NCBI GenBank assembly: GCA_019234745.1
Contig: JAFAKZ010000583.1
Location: 1-9,171 of the forward strand
DNA length: 9,171 nucleotides
Source of the DNA: Burkholderiales bacterium
GTDB taxonomy: Bacteria; Pseudomonadota; Gammaproteobacteria; Burkholderiales; Chitinimonadaceae
Reading direction: 5' to 3'
The notes beneath the pieces were generated by a model. That model searched no databases, was not told the origin of the DNA, and was given only the letters and a program-made list of their open reading frames with translations. Shown here one piece after another: positions 1-5,388 of the stretch. The position numbers and the translations under genes are program-made. Every line of letters starts with the position of its first letter. Positions within the stretch are counted from its first letter, which is position 1.

Positions 1-269
1 CGCGCGATCGGATCGGTGGGTAGCAGGCCCGCTGCGGGGAACTGCGCATCCAGCCAGATCAGGATGGCGACGCTCTCCGTGAGCACCGCGCCTTCCGGCG
101 TCACCAGCGTCGGCACCTGGGCAAGCGGGTTGAGCGCACGCAACTCCCCGACCAAGGGACCGCCCTTCCAGGGCTCCACGTCGACGACGCGGTAGGGGAC
201 GCCGGCCAGGGCGAGTGCCGCCTCCACTGGCATCGACCCGCAACCCTTGCAGCCGTAGACTGTATACAT
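1..269 (-). CDS. Glutathione S-transferase-like protein, N-terminal domain (partial, C-terminus beyond window)
   Basis: Only the first 89 codons are inside the window; the frame stays open to base 1. The visible part is a thioredoxin-fold GST N-terminal domain. A first strand leads into GCKGCGSM (residues 6-13), where the family's catalytic Ser or Cys lies. NPLAQVPTL (47-55) contains the cis-proline P53, and TESVAIL (64-70) contains the conserved Glu-Ser pair that contacts the glutathione gamma-glutamyl group. These features make GST family membership likely; the actual substrate is unknown. C7 and C10 form a CXXC spacing, which is unusual for a GST and recalls glutaredoxins; S12 is the other candidate active residue. 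The ATG at 267-269 is chosen because GGAGG lies 6 nt upstream and the first strand begins immediately. It starts 2 bp after the metW stop, so co-transcription with metXW is likely. An alternative reading is a glutaredoxin-like or maleylacetoacetate-isomerase-like member, which the missing C-terminal domain would settle. Confidence 0.8.
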   Translation of the reverse strand, partial: MYTVYGCKGCGSMPVEAALALAGVPYRVVDVEPWKGGPLVGELRALNPLAQVPTLVTPEGAVLTESVAILIWLDAQFPAAGLLPTDPIA

Positions 270-271
270 CG

Positions 272-892
272 TCAACCTCCCAGGTTTGCCGCGCGCTCGA
301 AGCGCACCATGGCCAGGCTGCCCAACATATTGGGCATGAAGGTAACGCGCCGTCCCTTATGCATCACGATCTGCGCCGTCGTACGCATGCCGCGCGCTTC
401 AAGGAAGGCGTCGAAATCCGCCAGCGTACACAGGTGGATGTTCGGCGTGTTGAACCACTGGTAAGGGATGGTTTCGGAAACGGGCATGCGACCCTTCAAG
501 AGCTGCCAGCGGTTTTCCCAGTAGCCGAAATTGGGGAAGGTGACGATGCCCGTGCGGCCCACGCGCATCATCTCGTCCACCAGCGCCTCCACATGCTTCA
601 TGGACTGGATGGTGAGCGAGAGCACGACATAGTCGAAGGTATTGGCGTCGAAGTCCGCCAGGCCCGCTTCCAGGTCGCGCTGAATGACGTTCACACCGCG
701 CTCTACGCAGCCGATTACGCCGTCCATATCGATTTCGATGCCGTAGCCCGTCACCTGCTTCTGGTCGCGCAAGTGCGCCAGCAAGGTGCCGTCGCCGCAA
801 CCGAGGTCGAGCACGCGCGTCTCCGGGGCGATCCAACTGGCGATGCGCGCCAGGTCGGGACGCAGAGCCGTGTCGAGGATTGCGTCGCTCAT
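272..892 (-). CDS. metW: MetW, methyltransferase-fold methionine biosynthesis protein
   Basis: This 206-residue protein has a class I SAM-dependent methyltransferase fold. Motif I is VLDLGCGDG (residues 27-35), the acidic end of strand 2 is in GYGIEIDMDG (49-58), and DYVVLSLTIQSMKH (87-100) follows. The stretch FPNFGYWENRW (119-129) is characteristic of MetW rather than of generic methyltransferases. The family is found beside metX and is linked to homoserine acylation; in proteobacteria MetW is thought to assist MetX, and no methyl transfer has been firmly assigned to it. The ATG at 890-892 overlaps the metX TGA as ATGA and follows a near-perfect Shine-Dalgarno, so the start is secure. The reading frame stays open far upstream through metX (to about 1804), but that extension is an out-of-frame reading of metX and is not protein-coding. 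The length is close to what is usual for MetW, and no key residue is visibly missing. Confidence 0.96.
   Translation of the reverse strand: MSDAILDTALRPDLARIASWIAPETRVLDLGCGDGTLLAHLRDQKQVTGYGIEIDMDGVIGCVERGVNVIQRDLEAGLADFDANTFDYVVLSLTIQSMKHVEALVDEMMRVGRTGIVTFPNFGYWENRWQLLKGRMPVSETIPYQWFNTPNIHLCTLADFDAFLEARGMRTTAQIVMHKGRRVTFMPNMLGSLAMVRFERAANLGG
276..280 (-). promoter_or_regulatory. Shine-Dalgarno of the GST-like gene
   Basis: On the minus strand GGAGG, within GGGAGGTT, ends 6 nt before the ATG at 267-269. It overlaps the last codons of metW. The strong match supports this start and suggests translation close behind metW. Confidence 0.65.
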
Positions 893-2031
893 ACGCCCAC
901 CTCCTTCGCCACGCGGTTGAGGTAGCTGTGCATCAGGCGCACATAGGCCTCGTCCGTCATCAGGAAGGCGTCGTGCCCGTGCACGGAATCGATCTCCGCA
1001 TAGGCAACCTGCTTGTTCGCGGCCAATAGCGCCTTGACCAGCTCCTGCGAGCGCTCCGGCGCAAAGCGCCAGTCGCTGTTGAAGCTGGCGACGAGGAACT
1101 GCGCGCTGGTGGCGGAGAGCGCGGCCGACAGGCTGCCGCCGAAGTGGCGCGCCGGATCGAAATAGTCGAGTGCCTTGGTCATGAGCAGATAGGTATTGGC
1201 ATCGAACACATCGGCGAAGCGGTCGCCCTGGTAGCGCAGATAGCTCTCGATCTCGAATTCCGTGCCGTAGCTGAACTGGTAGCCGCCGGATTTGAGCGTG
1301 CGGCCGAACTTGCCGCCCAGGCCTGCGTCCGACAGGTAGGTGATATGGCCCAGCATGCGCGCCAGCTTGAGGCCGCGCTTGGGTGCCACGCCGTGCGCGT
1401 AGTAGTCGCCGCCGTGGAAGTCCGGGTCGGTGAGGATGGCGTTGCGCGCCACGTCGTTGAAGGCAATGTTCTGCGCCGACAGGCGCGGCGAGGAGGCGAT
1501 GCAGATGCAGTGACGCAGCCGGTGCGGGAAGGTCACCGTCCAGCGCAGCGCCTGCATGCCGCCCAAGCTGCCGCCGATCACGGCCGCCCAGCGCTCGATG
1601 CCGAGCCGGTCCGCCAGCCTTGCCTGCGCCTGCACCCAGTCGTTCACCACCACGACGGGGAACTGCGAACCCCACTGGCGGCCCGTTTCCGGGTTGATGG
1701 AGGACGGCCCCGTCGAGCCGTGGCAGCCACCCAGGTTGTTCACGCCCACCACGAAGAAACGGTCCGTATCGATGGGCTTGCCCGGCCCCACCATATTGTC
1801 CCACCAGCCCGGGTACTTGTCCTCGTGCGTATGGAAGCCGGCCACATGGTGGTTGCCCGATAGTGCATGGCAGATCAGGATGGCGTTGCTGTGGCTGGCA
1901 TTGAGCGTGCCGTAAGTCTCGTAGACCAGCTCGTAGCGGGGAATGACGGCGCCGCCCTGCAGGGCGAGCGGCTCGTCGAATTCGGCGCGCTGGGCCCGGA
2001 CAAGGCCGACGGATTGTGGGGTTGCGGTCAT
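889..2031 (-). CDS. metX: Homoserine O-acyltransferase MetX (probably succinyl-CoA type)
   Basis: This is a 380-residue alpha/beta-hydrolase-fold enzyme of the MetX family, which activates homoserine by O-acylation as the first committed step of methionine synthesis in the cytoplasm. The nucleophile elbow is GGSLGGMQ (residues 153-160) with S155. The other triad members are probably D320 in SFNSDWRF (316-323) and H353 in HGHDAFL (351-357). NNLGGCHGSTGPSSINP (98-114) is the family's conserved substrate-pocket region. The residue two after the catalytic Asp is R322; as I recall, Arg here marks the succinyl-CoA-using MetXS subgroup common in beta- and gammaproteobacteria, whereas acetyl-CoA enzymes usually have a hydrophobic residue. 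The likely reaction is therefore homoserine plus succinyl-CoA to O-succinylhomoserine, but acetyl specificity is not excluded. Length is normal and the protein looks intact. The ATG at 2029-2031 is preceded by AGGA at a 4-nt spacing. It overlaps metW by 4 bp and follows the waaL-like gene by 55 bp. Confidence 0.96.
   Translation of the reverse strand: MTATPQSVGLVRAQRAEFDEPLALQGGAVIPRYELVYETYGTLNASHSNAILICHALSGNHHVAGFHTHEDKYPGWWDNMVGPGKPIDTDRFFVVGVNNLGGCHGSTGPSSINPETGRQWGSQFPVVVVNDWVQAQARLADRLGIERWAAVIGGSLGGMQALRWTVTFPHRLRHCICIASSPRLSAQNIAFNDVARNAILTDPDFHGGDYYAHGVAPKRGLKLARMLGHITYLSDAGLGGKFGRTLKSGGYQFSYGTEFEIESYLRYQGDRFADVFDANTYLLMTKALDYFDPARHFGGSLSAALSATSAQFLVASFNSDWRFAPERSQELVKALLAANKQVAYAEIDSVHGHDAFLMTDEAYVRLMHSYLNRVAKEVGV
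898..906 (-). promoter_or_regulatory. Near-perfect Shine-Dalgarno for metW inside the 3' end of metX
   Basis: The minus strand reads AAGGAGGTG, nine bases matching the consensus complementary to the 16S rRNA 3' end, followed by a 5-nt spacer and the metW ATG. It lies in the codons for the last residues of MetX (KEVGV). Together with the ATGA overlap this points to strong, coupled metW translation. Confidence 0.8.
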
Positions 2032-2086
2032 CGTTTCCTGGATCGGAAGGGAGGCTCGTGGAGTGTAGCGAATGTCGTGCGGATGG
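2032..2086. other. Intergenic junction between LPS and methionine modules
   Basis: At 55 bp this is the only real gap in the window; every other junction is an overlap or at most 6 bp. I see no inverted repeat followed by a T-run, so no intrinsic terminator on the minus strand. It contains the candidate -10 element and the metX ribosome-binding site (AGGA at 2036-2039). Read-through from the LPS genes into metX is therefore possible. Confidence 0.6.
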
Positions 2087-2090
2087 TCAG
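2062..2090 (-). promoter_or_regulatory. Candidate sigma70 promoter of metXW (weak)
   Basis: On the minus strand CTGACC (2085-2090) is a 4/6 match to the -35 consensus and TACACT (2062-2067) a 4/6 match to the -10, separated by exactly 17 bp. Transcription would start near 2054-2056, leaving a leader of roughly 25 nt before the metX ATG. The -35 overlaps the stop codon of the upstream waaL-like gene. In a GC-rich genome a 4/6 plus 4/6 match can arise by chance, so this is tentative. The leader is too short for a known SAM or SAH riboswitch. Confidence 0.35.
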
Positions 2091-3328
2091 CTATCGGCGC
2101 GCATTCGGCACCAGCCCAGCATCAGCATGACGACGGCCGTGTACCAGCTCAGCAGGAAGAAATGCACGAGCAGGGTATCGCCCAGGCCGATCAGGGCAAA
2201 GGCCAGGATCAAGGTCTTGCCTGCGCGGGCTGCGGTCGCTGTCGGGGCGTCTGGCGAATTCGACTCAAAGCGGGAGAAGGCCCACCACGGAAGTAGGAAG
2301 ACCAGCGCCGTGGCGACTAGGCCCAATATGCCGCCGCTGGCCAGGGCGTTGAGTATTTCGCTGTGTGCATGGCCGTGCTCTTGCAGCGTGGCGGGCCCGC
2401 GACCCAGGCGGGCGGCGCCTACCAGCCAGGCGTGAAAGCCCTCCGTGCCCACACCCAGCCACGGGTGCTGCTGCCAGGCGCCAAGCGCCTCGCGCCACAT
2501 CACCAGGCGCAGTCCCGTCGACGTGTCCGCGTCGCCCGTCGCGTACTGGTGCAGGTCCTGGCCGAACATCTGCCAACGGGCTGCGATGGCCGGTACGGCA
2601 CTGGACAGCAAGAGCGCGCACAACGCGCCGACCGAAGCGAACAGGGCTGCCCTGCACGAGCGCCGACCCAGGCGCCAGGCGAGGATAGCGCCGGCCGCCA
2701 GCCAGGTGAGGCGCGAGCCGGACAAGATAGCCGTCGCCACGCCGGCCGCCGCAGCCAGATAAAGTATCCCCTTGCGCCAGCCGTGCTGCCAGCCCGGTGG
2801 CTGGGCCGAGAGGGGCAGGATGCCCATGGTCAGGCCCAAAGCCCCCCAGCTCACCCAGAAGTGATAGCCGCGCGCACGGGGCTCGCCTAGCATGAACACC
2901 TCGTACGAGGAGATGGTCGCCATCACCACGGCGCCCAGCGCGCAGCCCAGCCACCACCAGTCGGTATGCGACCGCTGGCTCGCTGCAAAGGGCAGGATCA
3001 AGGGGCAGGCGAGGGCGATATACTGACGGACGTGGTCGTAATGGAAGCCCATATTGGCGCGCGAGGTGAGCCACAGCGCCGCGCCATACAGCAGGAACGC
3101 GAATATGACGGGGCTGCGCACGTCCTGTTTGCAAAGTGCTTGCCAGTCGATCCGCCCTGCACGGTAGCTGCCACCCACCCCGGCCAGCAGGAACAGGCCC
3201 GCAGCACACCACCAGTAGGCCACGTTGCGCCCAAGGAGCGGCGATACCGACAGGGCCAGTGGCTGCAGCCACAGCAGCAGGGCTAGCAGGAAGCCGCCGA
3301 TGGTGAGCCGGGATGCGAGCTGCTTCAT
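2087..3328 (-). CDS. waaL: O-antigen ligase family membrane protein (WaaL-like, Wzy_C domain)
   Basis: This 413-residue polytopic inner-membrane protein has many hydrophobic segments (for example around 10-29, 35-50, 72-88, 100-114, 123-140, 154-173, 186-202, 226-245, 330-350 and 371-404). The Wzy_C-type region contains SGSRLTWLA (203-211), RLVMWREAL (274-282), then HPWLGVGTEGFHAW (288-301) and the family's histidine region HGHAHSEILNALASGG (318-333). In characterised ligases a periplasmic loop His and conserved Arg residues are essential for joining undecaprenyl-linked glycan to the lipid A-core; H318, H320 or H322 and R206 or R274 are the candidates here. The family also includes Wzy polymerases and protein O-oligosaccharyltransferases, which cannot be separated by motif alone. 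The setting downstream of msbA and core glycosyltransferases, with no wzx or wzy nearby, favours the ligase role. Its ATG overlaps the end of the family 2 glycosyltransferase gene (ATGA at 3325-3328). It has no strong ribosome-binding site, so translation probably depends on coupling. Confidence 0.85.
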   Translation of the reverse strand: MKQLASRLTIGGFLLALLLWLQPLALSVSPLLGRNVAYWWCAAGLFLLAGVGGSYRAGRIDWQALCKQDVRSPVIFAFLLYGAALWLTSRANMGFHYDHVRQYIALACPLILPFAASQRSHTDWWWLGCALGAVVMATISSYEVFMLGEPRARGYHFWVSWGALGLTMGILPLSAQPPGWQHGWRKGILYLAAAAGVATAILSGSRLTWLAAGAILAWRLGRRSCRAALFASVGALCALLLSSAVPAIAARWQMFGQDLHQYATGDADTSTGLRLVMWREALGAWQQHPWLGVGTEGFHAWLVGAARLGRGPATLQEHGHAHSEILNALASGGILGLVATALVFLLPWWAFSRFESNSPDAPTATAARAGKTLILAFALIGLGDTLLVHFFLLSWYTAVVMLMLGWCRMRADS

Positions 3329-4278
3329 GCCATCGTCTGCCGCAAGGCGCGGCGCACGCGCAGCAGCTTGCGCTTTTGGCTGGTGCGGATGCTAGCTGTC
3401 AGCAAGTAGCGCCATAAGGGCAGCGCCAGCACGCGGCGGCCGATATCCGGGTGCGCCGTGAGTAGCGATGGACCGTTGGGACTGTCGAGTAAAGCGTTGG
3501 CCAACTCGACCCAGAACGTGCCGCGCCGACTGGCCGATACATGGGATGCCAGTGCCGCATCGACGAGCGCCAGTGCCTGTACCTGGTCACCCAGCCGTGG
3601 CCAGTCCTGACAACGGTTGGACAGGCTGCCGGCACGCTTCAGGTAGAGGTAGATGGGCGCCAGACCCAGCACGATGCGCTTTGCGTCGAGCAGCAGTCCT
3701 GGCAGCGTGGCCAGGTCCTCATAGGCGGTGAGCGGCGCAATCGGGTGTGCGGCCAGCAGCTCGCGCGCAAAGCACTTGCCGATCAGGTGGCCCTGTACCG
3801 CGCGATGTTCCAGGAACAGGTCCAGCGCCGTCTGGCGGTCGATGAGGCGGCAGGCGTGGGCCGATGGGCTCGCCAGGCGCGCGGCAGGGTCGCTGACTTC
3901 CTGCAGCGGGGTCAGCACTATATCGGGTGATTGTCCCGCGAGCACATCCAGCAGCCACGCCATGGCGCCGTCGGCAAAGGCATCGTCGCTGTCGAGAAAG
4001 GTCACGTAATCACCCTGCGCCGCCGCCACGGCCGCCTGCCGCACGCGGCCGACGTTGCAGAAGGCGACGTCGTGGACCTGCAGCCAGGCGTGGTCGGCGG
4101 CAAAGCGCCGCGCGATTTCGCCCGTCGCGTCGCTCGATCCATCATTGAACAGCAGCACCTCGACGCCATCGACCACGTCCGCCAGCTCGGCCGCAAGCCG
4201 CTCCAGCGTCGCGCCAAGAAAGGCCGCCGCATTGTGGGCGGGCATGATAATAGTCAGCGTCGGATGCAGCGCGGGCAT
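3325..4278 (-). CDS. Family 2 glycosyltransferase
   Basis: This is a 317-residue GT-A-fold, inverting glycosyltransferase that would act at the cytoplasmic face using a nucleotide sugar. The N-terminus TIIMPAHNAAAFL (residues 9-21) is the first Rossmann-like strand and loop. FNDGSSDAT (44-52) holds the nucleotide-binding Asp, and FLDSDDAF (94-101) contains the DXD-type metal-binding motif. YED (186-188) is a plausible site for the catalytic base. The C-terminal third carries basic residues (RTSQKRKLLRVRRALR, 298-313) that could make peripheral membrane contact; there is no clear transmembrane segment. The donor and acceptor sugars cannot be read from the sequence. Position between a family 4 glycosyltransferase and an O-antigen ligase suggests LPS core or outer-core assembly. 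The ATG at 4276-4278 lies 6 bp after the preceding gene and has only a weak CAGG upstream, so it is likely translated by coupling. Confidence 0.9.
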   Translation of the reverse strand: MPALHPTLTIIMPAHNAAAFLGATLERLAAELADVVDGVEVLLFNDGSSDATGEIARRFAADHAWLQVHDVAFCNVGRVRQAAVAAAQGDYVTFLDSDDAFADGAMAWLLDVLAGQSPDIVLTPLQEVSDPAARLASPSAHACRLIDRQTALDLFLEHRAVQGHLIGKCFARELLAAHPIAPLTAYEDLATLPGLLLDAKRIVLGLAPIYLYLKRAGSLSNRCQDWPRLGDQVQALALVDAALASHVSASRRGTFWVELANALLDSPNGPSLLTAHPDIGRRVLALPLWRYLLTASIRTSQKRKLLRVRRALRQTMA

Positions 4279-4284
4279 GGTCGT

Positions 4285-5388
4285 CTAGCCTGGCAGCAGG
4301 GCCAAGTATTGCTGCGCGACCTGGTCGACGCCAAAGCGCTCTAGCGCCGCCTGGTCGATAGTCGGGGGAGAAGCCAGAACCGCATCGAGCCGTGCCGCTA
4401 CCGATTCGGCGCTGAGCCCGGCCAGGCCGATGGCCAGCGGCCCCGTCAGGATTTCGTTCGGGCCACAGGGGCAGTCCGTGCTCACCACGGGTGTACCGCA
4501 GGCCAGCGCTTCCACCAGCACATTGCCGAAGCCTTCGTAGTCGGATGTGAGCACGAGCGCGCGGGCCGCCCGCATATAGCTGTAGGGATTCTGCTGGAAG
4601 CCGGCGAATACGACGCGATCTGCCAGACCGTAGTGCTGGACCATGGCCTGCATGGCGGCGACTTCGGCCTCGCTGCCACTGCCCAGCAGTACCAGTTTGC
4701 CCGTAAAGGCGCTCAGGCGGAACGCTTCGAACAGCCGGTCGTGGCGCTTCTGGCGGTTGAAGCGGCCCGCGTGTACGACGAACTCCTCACCGTCCATGGG
4801 ACACGGCTCTTGCGCCTTCTGGCGGATGGCATCCAATGGGAAGGGGTTGTAGATGGCGACCATGCGCGTGGGCTGGATGCCCAGGCTGCGCACATCGTCC
4901 TGCAGCGCCGCACTGACGGTGATCAGGGGGCGGCCGCCATAGGTACGACGGAACTGGCGCAGCTTGAGCCAGCGCTTCCAGGGCGTACGGTTGACCAGCT
5001 CGCCCGCCGTCAGGGCACAGTGCAGGCACATCCAGGCCTGGCGCAGGCGCTGGCTGGCGGCCACGATGCGGTCCGTCTTGGGTAGGTTGGAGATGGCCAA
5101 GTCGATAGGGCGCTCGCCGTAGTGGGTCGCCAGTGCCCGGTCGAGCAGGGCGGCGCGGCGCGCGATCTCGCGTATGCGGCGCAGGGGGCCGTGCCCGCCA
5201 TCGTCTTCAACGACGAGGTAGCCCACGCCGGCGGGTATGGTGTAGTCGCATACCGCGCGCAGCGACACGATGGTGACCTCATGTCCTGCCTGCGCCATCT
5301 TCTCCGCCAGCGTCAGTACCACCCGCTCGGCGCCGCCGCCCGGCAGGCCGTCGATGATCAGCGCAATGGTGGCGCGTTGGCCGTTCAC
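4285..5388 (-). CDS. Family 4 glycosyltransferase (GT-B fold, retaining)
   Basis: This 367-residue protein shows the two-domain GT4 pattern. The N-terminal acceptor-side domain opens with LIIDGLPGGGAERVVLTLA (residues 10-28), the glycine-rich GGAERV motif typical of this family. The C-terminal donor-side domain contains FVVHAGRFNRQKRHD (203-217), LLGSGSE (234-240) and the EX7E motif, E285 and E293 in YEGFGNVLVEALACGTPVV (284-302). It would transfer a sugar from a nucleotide donor to a lipid-linked or core acceptor in the cytoplasm; the particular sugar is not deducible. The start is GTG (5386-5388), overlapping the asnB TGA as GTGA, with AAGG 7 nt upstream. The frame places the glycine-rich motif at the distance from the N-terminus usual for GT4 enzymes, which supports this start. 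It ends with TAG (4285-4287), 6 bp before the family 2 gene. Confidence 0.93.
   Translation of the reverse strand: MNGQRATIALIIDGLPGGGAERVVLTLAEKMAQAGHEVTIVSLRAVCDYTIPAGVGYLVVEDDGGHGPLRRIREIARRAALLDRALATHYGERPIDLAISNLPKTDRIVAASQRLRQAWMCLHCALTAGELVNRTPWKRWLKLRQFRRTYGGRPLITVSAALQDDVRSLGIQPTRMVAIYNPFPLDAIRQKAQEPCPMDGEEFVVHAGRFNRQKRHDRLFEAFRLSAFTGKLVLLGSGSEAEVAAMQAMVQHYGLADRVVFAGFQQNPYSYMRAARALVLTSDYEGFGNVLVEALACGTPVVSTDCPCGPNEILTGPLAIGLAGLSAESVAARLDAVLASPPTIDQAALERFGVDQVAQQYLALLPG

Noticed and set aside
272..1804. A single 510-codon minus-strand frame covering metW and half of metX
   Set aside because: Only the part from 892 down resembles a protein family (MetW). The upstream part is metX read out of frame and lacks any recognisable domain; metX itself is intact in its own frame.
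2032..2086. A SAM/SAH riboswitch or intrinsic terminator ahead of metX
   Set aside because: The gap is only 55 bp, with no stable hairpin, T-run or recognisable riboswitch core.
2265..3272. A 335-codon minus-strand frame within the waaL-like gene
   Set aside because: It is an alternative frame of a membrane-protein gene. The product is Arg/Pro/Gly-rich, without domains, whereas the overlapping frame has clear Wzy_C motifs.
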